Shown here: in pieces, positions 11,574 through 23,602 of the stretch
How the letters are laid out: each line of letters begins with the position of its first letter
How positions within the stretch are numbered: position 1 is the stretch's first letter
Assembly: GCA_023213315.1 (NCBI GenBank)
Contig: JAKCPI010000376.1
Coordinates: 55,037-119,036 of the forward strand
DNA length: 64,000 nt
Source of the DNA: Euborellia annulipes
Lineage: Eukaryota; Arthropoda; Insecta; Dermaptera; Anisolabididae
Reading direction: 5' to 3'
Program-made: the position numbers and the translations under genes
The notes under the pieces: generated by a model
Told to the model about the DNA's origin: nothing
Database searches by the model: none
Seen by the model: the letters and a program-made list of their open reading frames with translations, nothing else

Positions 11574-11665
11574 AAAAAATCTGGTGTGACAAGCACAGTA
11601 CACAACTTTTGATTACCGAAGGTAAGAGAAAGTTGTGTGCTGTGCGCCAGTCACACCAGATTTTT
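11574..11665. repeat. R1 tail hairpin
   Basis: AAATCTGGTGTGAC and GTCACACCAGATTT bracket an imperfect stem (gcacagtacacaact against agttgtgtgctgtgc) with the loop around gattaccgaagg. It is close to 90 bases and is conserved in most R1 copies. Confidence 0.75.
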
Positions 11666-11804
11666 GAAATGGAATGACTCATCTTGAATTTTAATCTATC
11701 GGTGGAAACTAAATATATCTCGACACAAAAAAATCTGGTGTGAAAAGCACAGAACACAACTTTGGATTACTGAAGGTGTGCGACCAGTCACACCAGATTT
11801 TGAA

Positions 11805-13135
11805 ACCTAACTCTCTTAATTCTTAATTTTTTTAATTCTCGTTCTCGTTTCTAATTATTAGACTATTAATTAATTTTTTTCATAATTTCAATAATTATTA
11901 AATGGATTATTAATTTTTGCTTTCTAAGTATATTAATTTTATTGCTATTTTTTAATCATAAATAGGTTTAAAAACTATAACACTCTCTTTAATTTGAACA
12001 ATATCGCAAAGCGGGAAGAGAGGGTTTAAATTTCCTCTAAAATGAAGGCGGAACGTGTCAATCGTTATTGTTTCTAAATTAAAGTATAGGAAAGCCTCGT
12101 GGGTGGCATTCATTTATTTTTTATTCCTCAGTAGTTAATTTGTAATATTTTTTAAATATTAATTAATGAATCTTAACTCAAATGAAGGTCAAATAAACCT
12201 AAACGCTCTCGTACTTGCATTAATAATATCCTTTAATGGGAAGTAGAATAAATTTCACATTCAATATTTTAATTTAATGGAAAATTTCTCTAAATGCTGA
12301 TGAATTTCAGTTTCTATGCCATGTTAAATAGAGTATGAGATTGTAATTAACAGCTCCATTCCTTCTGGTTTCAAATCCCTTTGACATTTTATTTAACCTT
12401 CCAAAGAGAGGGAAAAGAGCCACACGAGTATACGCCATTGCACAATGGTGCTTTCTGAAGTTCAATTGACTAACATAGCTGCCTCTGAGATCCATTGGAT
12501 TCCTCGAATTACGACCAAGTAATCAGACCTGACCTCTGATTAAATTCACATTGGACAATAGAGACAGAGAGACGCCCTGATATTTGCCAAAAGCTTTAAG
12601 CTTTTGGTCACAATGGGAATTCGAAAACGCTGATTATTAATTTGCTAACAAGAGATTCTTGAATATCTGTGTATTTGATGTTGACAAGACCAATAGAATG
12701 GTTCAGGATTGACGTTTTGACGTCACTTGATCAAGGCCGGTCACTTTCGCTGCTAAGCCCTATAATCTTGTCGAGGCCATTTAGAGAGAACTAGAAACCG
12801 CCAAGACTTACTTAAAGGTTAAAAGCAAACTATAAATGACCATCTGGATTTTACGTAGCGGGATTTCAAGGAATTTTCCAAAAACATATTTGGTTAAGAT
12901 AATATATATTGAATAAATATATAATGACTATATTTAGAAGAGTTGAGAAATTAAAAAAAATTTAAAAGTATATTTTTGTAATAACCCAACATAAAAATAA
13001 CTGATTTAATTTTAGAATCCGTTTAATATACAATCAAAGATACATCAAGGGTGATGGGACATGAAGATCGAACTCCCCATTAACCGTCAATTTTACAAAA
13101 AAAAAAAAAACAATTTAACTGAATAAAATTATCAA
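11805..13135. other. Stretch without recognised gene
   Basis: Mostly AT-rich. The portion at 12320-12600 has more balanced composition, and a degraded hammerhead-like relic (gacgttttgacgtcacttgatcaagg, minus strand) is at about 12712-12737; it lacks a proper CUGANGA. No exon could be supported. Confidence 0.35.
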
Positions 13136-13138
13136 TAA

Positions 13139-13385
13139 TTTTTTTTTTTTTTTAAACATTCACACTTTTTTCTCATTCACACTCACACTCACACACACAT
13201 TCACACTGTCTTTTCGGCAACTCAGGCCATATGACATTTAAAATAACCGTTGTAAGTAATATATATATTGGGAGTCCAGGCATTCTTATTTAAGCCATTT
13301 GGTATCCAATTGGCTTAAATAAAATCATCGGACTGCCTGGGGTCCGAACCCGCGACGTTTGGTATAAGAGGTTAGCACGCTAATC
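13139..13385 (-). repeat. tRNA-derived SINE, family A, near full length
   Basis: On the minus strand: B-box region gggttcggaccccaggcag, aagaatgcctgga, conserved ggcctgagttgccgaaaaga, a GTGTGAATG-rich 3' part, then poly-A (poly-T at 13139-13153). The head is nearly complete to ttagcgtgct. Confidence 0.8.
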
Positions 13386-13639
13386 AATAATTTAATAATT
13401 ATAGGAGGAATAAAAGATAAAAAATTTCTTTTGATTTGTTTTTCACTCTCAAAAAAAGAAATATTAGTCGAATATACAAATTTTATTATAATTAAGCTCT
13501 AGGGCTTTTTCTAAATTTCTACATTTAAACAGTCATCACCCAGACTTAGTATAAAGTAGGAGTGTAAATTTAAAATTTATTTTATTTGAATAAATTATGC
13601 TTTACTGGCAATCAAGAGGTGGGAGAGGGGGGTGGGGAG

Positions 13640-13910
13640 GTTAACTTCCCTCCCACATCAGAAAAGAGGCATTCGGCCGGAGTTATTTTTTGTTATGTCT
13701 TTTCATTTTGTATTTATTTTAAATACAAATCGAAAAGCGAGCAAATGCATCAAATTTATTCTTGCTTACTGTTTGGAAATTTCCCTCTCTGACTTAGTTT
13801 TAAATTTCCCTCTTTGACTTAACTTTCTTTTATTCTGGCCAATCAGCGCCCTGATAGGCACATACACACAGGGACAGGAAGTCAGCGGCTAGGGCTTTAT
13901 ATATTAACTC
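13640..13910 (+). repeat. Dispersed repeat R6
   Basis: It shares gcatcaaatttattcttgct, tgcttactgttt, ggaagtcagcggctagggc and ctttatata with 62805-62990, and a shorter piece with 2705-2790. The copies differ by small indels. Class unknown; no inverted termini seen. Confidence 0.55.
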
Positions 13911-14279
13911 TAAAATTATACCACCACCATAGGATTCAGAATAAGTCAAACAGAAGATCGCTTAAAAAATTCTTAGGAACAAATCCTGTTTACACCACTA
14001 CTAGCAACAGTTCTATTTTTATTATTAAAAAAGTATTGATAATTAAGGAAATGGAAATATAATGGAATTCCTGTTTTTTTGTACATAGAATTTCATATTA
14101 TTAGTTAAATACACTATCGGGGATTCCCAGTATAGAGGAAAAAATGATAAATTTCAATTAAGATTAAAATTCGTTTTGAAAAATAAATTGATAACCTTTT
14201 AAAGAATAAAATTTGCATGTTCTTGAAAAGAAACATTACTTATAAATAGATACATTTTTTTAATTATAAGAAAATATAC

Positions 14280-14502
14280 CTAATAATTCGAGAGTTTCCT
14301 CCGAAGGTACACTCTGTGGTCCATTTGGTCCATTTGTCACTGATGAAGAAGGTGAGGAACGCGGCGGGGTTTTGCTAGGTACTGTTGATGTTACTGATAA
14401 ACCAAATATCCTTGATAAATTTCCAATCATTGTATTAATATCGCCTGTTAGAAGAAGAAATAATACTAGAGCCACAATAAAACGAATCACAGGGGACTCC
14501 AT
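14280..14502 (-). CDS. First coding exon of an unidentified membrane or secreted protein
   Basis: ATG at 14502 (context gtagccATGG) opens a 74-codon exon that ends at a good donor (TTAG|GTATAT) after 14280, one base into the next codon. An in-frame upstream extension uses TTG, so I take the ATG. The product starts MESPVIRFIVALVLFLLLTG, which is a short polar start followed by a hydrophobic stretch of about 14 residues, a signal peptide or anchor. A further segment follows (INTMIGNLSRIFGL), then a Ser/Thr/Pro-rich linker (about residues 36-62) and EETLELLG. Local base composition is much richer in G+C than the surroundings, which supports a real 5' exon. Its phase joins exactly to the exon at 5705-5834. 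No family assigned. Confidence 0.6.
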
Positions 14503-14730
14503 GGCTACGCACAAACCAACAAGCACGAGCAAAGCAACCAACGTACAAAAGTGTGCTTGGCTGCTCGCTGTTCAAACCCGGCGACTACAGCAACTTCCCC
14601 CACCATCTGATCTATTCAGCCAACTTCCCTCCCACTCTGCGTCTTACCCGACCCGCTCGCGAATGAATACTTCACTACTGGCCTACTTAGTCATTGACAT
14701 CGCAGGTTAGGGCCGAAGTGAAAGCGACGG
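14503..14730 (-). promoter_or_regulatory. Probable 5' UTR and promoter of the minus-strand gene
   Basis: This GC-rich block lies directly upstream of the proposed ATG and contrasts with the AT-rich flanks. No clear TATA box is seen at a standard distance; a CpG-type promoter is plausible. Inferred from position and composition only. Confidence 0.35.
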
Positions 14731-15147
14731 TTGCATGTGTATAATGAAAAAAATAAACCTGCCAACGTCTCTTGAGTAATCAACAATGCCCCTGAAAGAT
14801 AAATGATAAAAGATATGATAATTAGAATGACATTGTCTTTTTTTTCACCATCCGAATCGAATTTTGATCAAGTTCAGAGTAGATGAAAAATTTAATTAAA
14901 AGAAAACTTGATTTAAATTAAAAAATTTATTCGAGAATAAAATTTGGGTTAGTGGAATATCAATGAAACTAAATAAAATTATAGACACTTTGATTAAATT
15001 TAAAATTGGTGCTGATGAATTCAAAGCCAATATTTTATTCTAATTAACGTTCTCACGGCTGACAATTCTTTACGGTTGTTATACTGAATGATGTCCAAGT
15101 TACAAAAAAAAAAAAAACCCACAAGCTTAGATTATTGTCTGCCGGCT

Positions 15148-15180
15148 CTGAAGATGCCTTAGACCTAGGATCGAAACGTG
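15148..15180 (+). ncRNA. Degenerate hammerhead motif
   Basis: CTGAAGA and CGAAACGTG are present at the right spacing with a weak stem II (CCT with AGG), but the cleavage-side triplet is GTG, not an allowed GUH. It is probably a decayed Penelope-type repeat. The flank attaattaacgttctcacgg near 15040 looks like its inverted partner. Confidence 0.45.
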
Positions 15181-16009
15181 AACCGTGAGGGCGTTAATTT
15201 AAATAAAATAAATTTTGGTTGTACAAGTCTTGTTTTACTTAAACTCCAGTGGACCGGGCCTCCTCGGCTCCCCCTCTTCCCTATATACGCCCTCGACCCC
15301 ATCAGGTGTAATTTTTACATTTATTATCTTGTGCCATTATCTCACTTGTCTTGTTTGGTGTTAAATCTTCTCCTTACCCCATCCCTCATTTTTATTTTAG
15401 AAGAGAAAATTCATTCAAAAATTTGACGTTTCCTTTTTATAGTGTTTGCACTTGTTTTAATTTTAATTAAGAAAAAAATCCTCCCCGCTCCTCTCCCGTA
15501 GTGGCCTACTAAGGCCGAGTTCACACAGATAATAGGCCTACAAAACGTCCGTCGCAGACAATCTGGATTTCTCCTAGGAGCATTAACAAAGGCCAACACT
15601 GAGCTCGTTATTCGTCTCAGGCGTCTATTTTATGTTGATTAAGATATCGAATATTATCTGCGACGAAATGTCTTGTATTATCTGCGAGGAACCTCAAAGG
15701 TAAGCATGAAAATTCGTCCCACTTCCCCACAGGCAAATCTTGATTCCAGGGTAATTAAATATAAATACAGTATAATAAAAATCTGGTGTTTTTTGCAAAC
15801 ACACACACACACTCATACAACTTCCTTTTAACTATTTAATTAATAAGAAATCATTTTATTATTTTTTTATATTAATACAATACAAAGAGATAAATAGAGA
15901 GAGTGAAAGATTATAAAAATTATAAATAGGCCTAATAAAATAATAAAATTATACAAAAGATGTCAGGTGTTTTAAAATTAAATCAATCAAAAATATTTAA
16001 AAAAAATTA

Positions 16010-16300
16010 GAATGTTGAGGGGGGGGGGGGTGTCCCCCAAAAAGGGCCCCCTTTCAAAAAAAACCTCCCATCAAAAAACGTTTGGGGTTTTTTTTAAAAA
16101 AAACCCCCCTCCTTTTTTTTGGGATTTTGGACACCCTCACAAGCACCACCCAGATGGGGATGGAGAGGTTGTTTATAAAAAAAAAAAAAAAAATAAAAAA
16201 AAAAAAAAAAAAAAAATATCTGGTCGGTCGCTCGCCACTCCCCCCCCCACCCCCCCACAAATATAAAAATAAATATAAAAAAAAAAAATTAAAAAAAAAT
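16010..16300. repeat. Homopolymer-rich tract
   Basis: Alternating runs of G, C, A and T of 8 or more bases. Short open frames here are artefacts of the runs. It could be a decayed G-rich hAT element but no termini are seen. Confidence 0.6.
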
Positions 16301-16725
16301 TTTTATATAAGCTTACTAATAATTCGTATTTTCAAATGACCGTTGAGCCCCTGTGTGTTGTGTGTGTGTGTGTGTGTTCATTATTGAGTGACGTCAGAGC
16401 GAGGAGATCCAGACGAGTCGCACACACACACAGCGATAGATTAAATGAGATTATTAAATAAAAAGGAAAGAATTTTTATCTTTAGAACGAAAAGAGGCAT
16501 GAGAATGCAATTTTTTGCATTTAACAGCCAAAAATCCCTAAAAGAGTTGGAATGTCCCTCTGGCTTTATAATTACTTCAGGAGTATACAAATAGACACTT
16601 TTTTTTTTTAAATCCTCTTTAATTACAACAAGTGAATATGCCAAGAGTGGTTCGATTATTTATATACTTTTTTCATTAAATAAAAATATTTATTTAATGT
16701 AAACAAATCGTCAAACAGGGACGCG

Positions 16726-17000
16726 ATTGGAATATTGGATCTCACCACAATAGCCCCCAGGCAACTCCACGAGGAGAGGGAGTTGCTGTGACATCCCGTC
16801 CTGTGGAAGGGACGTAAAGAAGGTTCCCTCTCAGTGATGCATTCTTCGAAAGGAGTAGGCTACACGCCGGCGCTCAGGGAGTCCCTCCTCAACTGGGACA
16901 TTCTCCCTAGCATAGAAGATGTTGAATAAAAGGAGCCGGGTGGAACCAGAAATAAGGATTAGTTCACTAGCTAGAAACGAACGCAGGAGGAGGAGTTAGA
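16726..17000 (+). repeat. Dispersed repeat R5
   Basis: Nearly the same sequence lies inverted at 40210-40466 (shared words include gaatattggatctcaccaca, gtgatgcattcttcgaaagg, gttgaataaaaggagc). It is GC-richer than its surroundings. Possibly a retroelement fragment; no ORF. Confidence 0.7.
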
Positions 17001-17686
17001 GATAGGAAATAATGTAACCGATAGATGGCTACGACCAGAGGCCGGTTGGGTTTGAGGTGTGTGTCTCCGTGAACGAAAGCACCTCGGGTAAATAAACGGG
17101 GATCCAGATTGAAATTTCAAATAACAATAATTTAAAATTTTTTTCATTCATTTCTGATCTCTCTAATCGAAGGTTGATTTCCGGACTTTAATTTCTCTTC
17201 CTTATCCACTCCCCCTTCAAGTCTTATAAAACAAGGTAGTTTGACGTCACGATTTTTTGGCGCTGCTCTGCATCGCTTAATTTTGCAATCGGCTATATGC
17301 CAAGTCTTTATGCCAAAAATATGTAACAATTTTAACTTTAATTTCCCCCTTCGTCACTTTCTTTATTTGCGTATTAGAATTCAAAGATCTTTTTTTAGAA
17401 AATAATAAATATAATATCAATCAATCAAATTTTTTTTAATGAGAAAATTTCTTAAATGAAAATATTAGCATCTTTATAATTACTTATTGAAGAGAAAAAC
17501 GATTTCACTTTAAAAAATTTCAATTTCACTTTCAATCCATATTTATACCTTTGTTGGATTAGCGCAATAAATCTTCCTCTTCTTGAAATCATATTTATAC
17601 CTACCTAGGCCTATATGATAAAATACTTCATCAATACATTTCAAAAGTTATTTGAACACATTTTCTATTAAAATATTTACATTTTT

Positions 17687-17688
<2 letters not shown>

Positions 17689-17728
<40 letters not shown>
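17689..17728. repeat. (ATA)n microsatellite
   Basis: About 13 uninterrupted trinucleotide units of (ATA/TAA). Confidence 0.9.
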
Positions 17729-17734
<6 letters not shown>

Positions 17735-17884
17735 TTAAAAATTAAATATTTATATAACTTACATATTGATTTCATAAAATTTGTTAATAGCTATACAAAA
17801 TTAGAAGAGAGTGGAAGATGAGATATTATAATATAGGTCTAAAAGAAATATAAGATGTCAAATTTAAAAACATTTTTATTTTAA

Positions 17885-17970
17885 AAAATCTGATGTGCTG
17901 TGCTTGTCTCAGCAGATTTCTTTGTGTCGACATATATTTAGTTTCCGACATTACGGCATATTTGAATGTA
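17885..17970 (-). repeat. R1 tail fragment
   Basis: Shows the tail pieces ctgtgcttgtc, cagatttctttgtgtcgaca and tatatttagtttccgacat in R1 order on the minus strand. It is cut by the SINE fragment that follows. Confidence 0.6.
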
Positions 17971-18110
17971 ATTTTTTTTTTTTTTTTTTATAAAAAACAT
18001 TCACACTTTTTTCTCATTCACACTCACACTCACACACACATTTACACAGTCTTTTCGGCAACTCAGGCCATATAAGACTTTAGACGATAACCGTTGTATT
18101 AAAAATAGAG
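17970..18110 (-). repeat. SINE family A, 3' part
   Basis: Poly-T, then cattcacac...ctcacactcacac, then cttttcggcaactcaggcca. It is 5' truncated after the aaccgttg region. Confidence 0.75.
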
Positions 18111-18179
18111 TAGTGAGGATATCCCGGCAGCCAGAAAAACAATAAAGAAAATTAAATTTGTCTTTATTTCGTATTTGTC

Positions 18180-18211
18180 TACGTTTCGGCCGATATTCCG
18201 GCCTTCATCAG
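18180..18211 (-). ncRNA. Hammerhead ribozyme motif, canonical core
   Basis: The minus strand has CTGATGA, stem II GGCCG paired with CGGCC, then GAAAC and GTA. This is the most canonical core in the window (N7 is U and stem II has five G-C pairs). Stem III is minimal, as in Penelope-like elements. Confidence 0.75.
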
Positions 18212-18278
18212 GACCTTAAAAATTATAAAATACACAAGATTACAATTATAGTACATCACTGCTACATTTTTTTTTTTT

Positions 18279-18390
18279 TTTGTTGTTTACAGATATAAAG
18301 ACAAATAGCAAAAAAATTTTATATTCCCATTATTAACGAGAGAGAATATAAAATTTTTTTGCTATTTGTCTTTATATCTGTAAACAAAAA
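18279..18390. repeat. Perfect-arm palindrome
   Basis: Arms of about 45 bp (gtttacagatataaagacaa and its complement, through aaaattttatattc) flank an 18-base spacer, with T and A runs outside. It lies next to the hammerhead at 18180-18211 and is probably part of the same element group. Confidence 0.75.
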
Positions 18391-18409
18391 AAAAAAAAAA
18401 AAAAAAAAA

Positions 18410-18567
18410 TGGATACCAAATGGCTTAAATAAGAATGCCTGGACCCTATATATGTATATTTATCAATAACGGATATCGTAAAAAGTCTTATATGGCCTGA
18501 GTTGCCGAAAAGACAGTGTGAATGTGTGTGTGAGTGTGAATGAGAAAAAAGAAAAAAAAAAAAAAAC
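18410..18567 (+). repeat. SINE family A, 3' part
   Basis: It starts at ggataccaaatggcttaaat and runs through gcctggaccc, ggcctgagttgccgaaaaga and the GTGTGAATG tail into poly-A. It abuts the broken end of an R1 copy. Confidence 0.75.
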
Positions 18568-19031
18568 CATTTCTCCTATCTTTCCTATGAAGTCCAAGAG
18601 TAAAGTGGTCTTCAAATAATTTTGAGAGCAAAATGAAAATATACATTTGAAAGAGCATCTAAAAAAAAAAATTGATTTATGAATTTTAATCAAAATCGTT
18701 AGAGCAAATTTTGAGAAAATCGATAAAAAAGTAAAAAAAGTGCATCAGTAAAGTAATAGTACTTATTGGCCGATTTTGTTCAAAAGTTTCGTGTCACGTC
18801 CCAGGGGGATGCCTAACTTAAATATAAAATTTCAACTTCCTAGCTCTTTACGTTCTTGAGATATTTTGTTCACAGACACACAGACAGACAGACCATGTAG
18901 CGAAAACCACTTTTTTGAATTCAGGGGACCTTAAAACGTGTATATCCATCAAAATCTCGACATCGAATTTTCGATATGAATCCAATACTTTCTTTCTCTA
19001 TATATTAACATATTTAGAGGTAAGAGAAAGT
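18568..19031 (-). mobile_element. R1 repeat copy, tail missing
   Basis: Minus-strand R1 with head ACTTTCTCTTACC at the right edge. The X-box and tail hairpin are missing: the copy starts at ccatttctcctatctttcct, where the SINE poly-A abuts. Confidence 0.75.
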
Positions 19032-19249
19032 AAAATTAAAAATTATTCTCTTTATCCCTATTTATTAACAAAAGATGCTCTAAATAAATGAGCGAGGGAT
19101 TTTTCTTAAATATTTAGGGCGCTATTAACGAACCTAGAGGGTTGTGAAATTGATATTCAGGTAGAGAAAAATTCAGAGAACACTTTGCACTCATCTGATT
19201 GTTCAAACGAATGGAGAGATATAATAAAAAAAAAAAATTTAATATAAAA

Positions 19250-19505
19250 TTTTAGCGTCGTGTGAATATTCTCTAGAAAATTCTGAGCTTATTACAAAAA
19301 ACCCGATGCAATTCGGATTTGAGGTCCCGGAGTTATAGACAAGTGAAGTTTCAAAGTTTTTTTCTTCTCCCTGTTAATTAATTTGCTCTTCTTAAATCGC
19401 GCAGGGCAGGGAAACGACAGCGCACCTCCCTCCCTCCCCCCTCCACTCTTATTGTCGACTGGATGCTTGGCGCCTCCTCCCCTCCGCTTCTCAGAAAATC
19501 TATTA
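19250..19505 (+). repeat. Dispersed repeat R3
   Basis: It shares attacaaaaaa.ccgatgca, cggatttg, gagttatagacaa and the GC-rich block (gattgtcg, ggcgcc) with 30146-30410, in the same order. Class unknown. Confidence 0.55.
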
Positions 19506-19581
19506 AATAAATCTATTTCCTTTTTATTTAAAAGTGATTAACAAAAAAAATATAATAAAAAAAAACTTTAAAAAAAGAATA

Positions 19582-20078
19582 TAATGAGACTGGTGCACAG
19601 CACACAACTTTCTCTTACCTTCGGTAATCGAAAATTGTGTACTGTGCTTGCCACACCAGATTTTTTGTGTCGACATGTATTTAGTTTCCGACATTCGATT
19701 TTCAAGATGTTGAAAATATTTATATTTTGTTCCCATGGCAACCATTTCTCCTATATTTTCTATGGAGTACAAGAGTAAAGTGGTCTTCAGAAAATTTCAA
19801 TGACAAAATGAGAATATACATTTTATAGAGAATCTATAAAATAATTGATTTTTGAATTAAAAAAAAAATATCGTAGGAGAATTTAGAGAAAATCGAAAAA
19901 AATGAAAAAGTGCATCAGTAAAGTATTAGTACTCTTTGGTCGATTTTGTTCAAAAGCTTCGTGTCACGTCCCAAGGGGGTGCGTAACTTAAATATAAAAT
20001 TTCAACCTCCTAGCTCTTTTCGTTCTTGAGATATTTTGTTCACAGACAGACCATGTCGCGAAAACCACTTTTTTAAAT
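19582..20078 (-). mobile_element. R1 repeat copy, head truncated
   Basis: Tail-type sequence ggtgcacagcacacaacttt at the left, a diverged X-box (gttcccatggcaac at about 19729), and R1 body to aaaaccactttttt, where the match stops. The (TG)n part is reduced. Confidence 0.7.
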
Positions 20079-20079
20079 A

Positions 20080-21727
20080 AGTTGCAACTTAGACATAATA
20101 GAATATCCAAGAGATATGGCATGAATACTTATGACTACTTATTTAAGATAGAGATCGAAGCCAAGTAGGGCCCGAGGCAATTCGAGTCCTCAGGGAAGTA
20201 TCGACGCAGCCCTACTTATCTTGCCAATGCGATATTCATATTTGAATTTTCTGCCGAGAGAAAATAAATCTCTGTATGCAAATATCTATATATCGGGGTT
20301 ATTAATCAGAATATCCACCTACATGACTTGGCTCTATTATCAGCTTTATCAATATATAACGTAATATTAAACTATTGGCTCTATAGGGTGTTAAAAAATG
20401 CATAGATTTTTCGATTATCTATTTTTCACTTCTATTGGAGATATCAGCCAAATTGGGATTATCTAGGTTAATAAAACTCTCAGAATAAGATGTTTCGGTC
20501 TGAATTTATTTAGCCATCTCTAGTTAATGGAAATTATAAACATAGTGCAAGTGCACATGTGATCAAACCAGGACTCGTCAATAATAAAATTTATTTGCTT
20601 CATAAAAAATTATATGGCTCCTGTGCCCAAGCTCAGAGATAATTATTTATTAATAAAATAAGAAAGAACTAATTATTTTTTTGTGTATTGTTATGTTTAA
20701 TTGTTTGTGCTATTTCTTTCCTATAAGTAGGTGAATAGTGAAATAAATATTGTTTTATAAAATTCGATGTTAAGATTTTATTTTTCCAATTATTTTCGAG
20801 AGAGGGAATCTTGTGATTTGTCATGTAGTATTTTGAAAAAAAAAAAAAAAAAAAAAACGAGGAAAGACTGAAATTAAATGAAGATAAAATTGTAGGTTTA
20901 AGCATCTAAGGCCATTAGGCAAAATTTTAAAGAGATAAATTTTTATTAAAGGTTTGGTTTCATTTGTCATGGTAAAAATGCACTCTATCTTGGTCAAAAG
21001 GTGCAAGTTATGCTAGCGTGCGCCTTGCTTACAAAAAATGAAACGAACAGAATGCAGGGTAAAATGTGTAATTTATACTGCAATGGCAAGTAGAACGAAC
21101 AGACCTTAAATGTTATGGGGAGAAACTTCGTAATATATCATTTCATTTCTCTAATACGTATCTTAGTTCTATAATGTAGCTGTCTATCCATAACTACATT
21201 TGCTTACTTCTAATGGTGACCTATACCTGTCCTATCCTAATCTGATAATGGCACCCATTAGGGATAGTAGGCCTATACTTGCATTATTCAATTATTTCAA
21301 GGATCTTTAGGAGGATTACATAAATCACTCACTCCGAGTTGAACTTTTCAAATTAATTATTAAACTTGTAATACTAGGAAATAAAAAAAAATATTTTACA
21401 TATAAAGGATTGTTTTATGGTGAACTTTGTTCTCTTACTTTATGAATTTAATTAAATATTTTACAAGTAATTTGTTTAACTACTGAAAAAGACGTCATAA
21501 AAAATTGTTAGTAATCTCATATAGGTATGACACGTAGTTAGTTAAAAATATGACCTTTTAATTTTAAAAGAAAATAAATATAAGTGAAATTATTTTAATA
21601 AAAAATAAATGCAAGAGTTGATATGCTATGGAAATAATAATACACGAATGAAAAATAATATTTTTGTTAGAAGATTTTAATAGACTATAAATAATAAGAG
21701 TCAATTTGTTATTTATGCATTCTTTTT
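20080..21727. other. Mostly unique AT-rich stretch
   Basis: Contains one decayed hammerhead-like relic (gatgtttcggtctgaattta, 20489-20510, minus strand, CUAGAGA in place of CUGANGA). No exon or other family recognised. Confidence 0.35.
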
Positions 21728-22502
21728 ACTTTCTCTTACCTATGTATATATGTAATATATATATAGAGAGAAAGTATTGGATTCATGTCAAAAATTCGAT
21801 GTCGAGATTTTGATGGATCTTCACGTTTTGAGGTCCCCTGAATCCAAAAAAGTGGTTTTCGCGACATGGTCTGTCTGTGGGTGGGTGGGTGGGTGGGCGT
21901 GTGGGTGGGTGTGTGTGTGTTCAATTTTAAGCATGAAGGAATTGAGCTATGAGGTTGAAATTTTATATTTAAGTTAAACACCCCCGGGACCGGAAAAATA
22001 AGCTTTTAATCAAAATCGGCCAAAGAGTACTAGTACTTTACTGATGTACTTTTTCAGTTTTTTTCGATTTTCTCAAAATTTGCTCCAACGATTTTTTTTT
22101 AAATTCAAAAATCAATTATTTTTTAGATGCTCTTTAAAATGTATATTCTCATTTTGCAATTGAAATCTTCTGAAGACCACTTTACTCTTGTATTTCATAG
22201 GGAAGATAGGATAAATGGTTGCCATGGTAACAAAATATAAATATTTTCCCATACTTATAAATTTTACATCTGAATTCATATGTTCCTTACTGTCGGGAAC
22301 TAAATATATGTCGACACAAAAAATCTGGTGTGACAAGCACAGAACACAACTTTTTTACATCTTGAAAATCGAATGAACGGTACTGTCGGAAACTAAATAC
22401 ATGTCGACACAAAAAATCTGGTGAGACAAGCACAGTACACAACTTTCGATTACCGAAGGTAAGAGAAAGTTGTGTGCTGTGCGCCAGTCACACCAGATTT
22501 TT
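21728..22502 (+). mobile_element. R1 repeat copy with duplicated tail
   Basis: Head ACTTTCTCTTACC, a (GGGT)n/(GT)n tract, body, perfect X-box at 22218-22231, one partial tail at about 22310-22355, a second aactaaatacatgtcgacac block and a full hairpin at 22413-22502. Confidence 0.8.
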
Positions 22503-23194
22503 TATTTTATGTTCACTTCACTTTTAAATAACTGATATAAACAGTTTCTGTTTATTTTATTTTTTGCTTCGCTCAGGCATTTTTTTTTTTTTTTTTTTTT
22601 TAGATTGAAATCAATTTAGAACATGAGCTTAATCAAATCAAAATGCTTGATAAGCGAATTTTAAAAGCTTTACTTACATGTCAATTTGCATATTTCAAGT
22701 TTTATTTATATATCAAATAAAACAAAAATATTTTTAAATTTATTCTGACGGGAAGAAAAGATCCATCTCAAAACGGAAGGGGAGGGGGAAACTTTTCTAA
22801 TATCCATTTTATTTTTTTATTAAATGTCACACCTAATTGGTGATACGGGATCTTGTAGTTTTTATCTTCTCCCAGATGGCGTGAATTTTTCAGTTTTGTA
22901 TTTTTTCTCTTTCAAGTTTGGAAAGGCCGGCATGTCTAGCAAGAATAAGTCAACAGCCACCAAGATCACTGTTATTAAGCAACGTCAAGCAGTGTTGAAA
23001 ATCAGAAAAGGGTGGCTCCTAAAGACTGCTGTACGCCCACCGGAGGCCATCGATACTTTTTATTTCAAATATTAATTCAAATATTATTAGCATTTTCTCG
23101 TTGAAGATGTTTGCAATATGTATGGCAAATTGATTGATAAATTGTTGAGTTTGATGGCTGTAGATATTCAATTAGAAGAAGACGGAAGCCTTCC
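22503..23194. other. No supported gene
   Basis: A Lys/Arg-rich open stretch lies at 22931-23075. A weakly similar open stretch sits at 44775-44910 (both share cgcccaccgga). This hints at a decayed dispersed coding repeat, but it is not enough to call. Confidence 0.3.
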
Positions 23195-23241
23195 CGGGTC
23201 ACATCAGTTAAGTAAAATAAAAAACTTTATATCCTGTCGCC

Positions 23242-23274
23242 GACGTTTCGAGCGCTAGTCGCACTCATCTTCAG
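23242..23274 (-). ncRNA. Hammerhead motif, intact core
   Basis: CTGAAGA, stem II GAGTGC with GCGCTC (six pairs, one G-U), GAAAC, GTC. Stem III can add two pairs (CG/CG) before GAC. Confidence 0.75.
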
Positions 23275-23569
23275 GGCAAGCAGAATTCTCAAAAATAAGT
23301 ACAGGTAGTGCGGTACTGTATATTAATGTCATGTATAATCATGTTTGTACAATTTTGCCTCGTCATAAAAGTGTGCAATAAACAAAACTAGTGTGAGTCA
23401 CATGATTCACTTGCTGTTCTAATGCAGTTTCGGTCGCATAGTTGGTTGTTGAATAGATTTGTTTATTGCACACTTTTATGATGATGCGAAATTGTACAAA
23501 CATGATTATACATGATATTAATATACAGTACCACACTACCTGTACTTATTTTTGAGAATTCGGCTTGCC

Positions 23570-23602
23570 CTGAACATGAGTGCGACTAGCGCTTGAAACG
23601 TC
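23570..23602 (+). ncRNA. Hammerhead motif with a core mutation
   Basis: The mirror copy of 23242-23274. Here the core reads CTGAACA, so the catalytic G8 is changed to C, which should abolish cleavage. Stem II and GAAACGTC are retained. Confidence 0.7.

Larger units (their letters stand above)
10989..11802 (+). mobile_element. R1 repeat copy, long, with duplicated tail
   Basis: This is the longest uninterrupted R1 copy: ACTTTCTCTTACC head, (TG)n tract, body, perfect X-box at 11474-11487, tail hairpin at 11574-11665, and a second partial tail (ctcgacacaaaaaaatctgg to cacaccagattt) to about 11802. Non-coding. Confidence 0.8.

Noticed and set aside
12712..12740. Hammerhead-like gacgtcaaaacgtcaat relic
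   Set aside because: CUGANGA is absent (CTTGATCA instead) and GAAA is changed; kept only as a remark.
14372..14710. 112-codon plus-strand frame
   Set aside because: Antisense to the better-supported minus-strand exon with a hydrophobic start and splice donor.
22824..23075. Basic 83-codon frame
   Set aside because: A faint resemblance to 44775-44910 is not enough to claim a gene or family.
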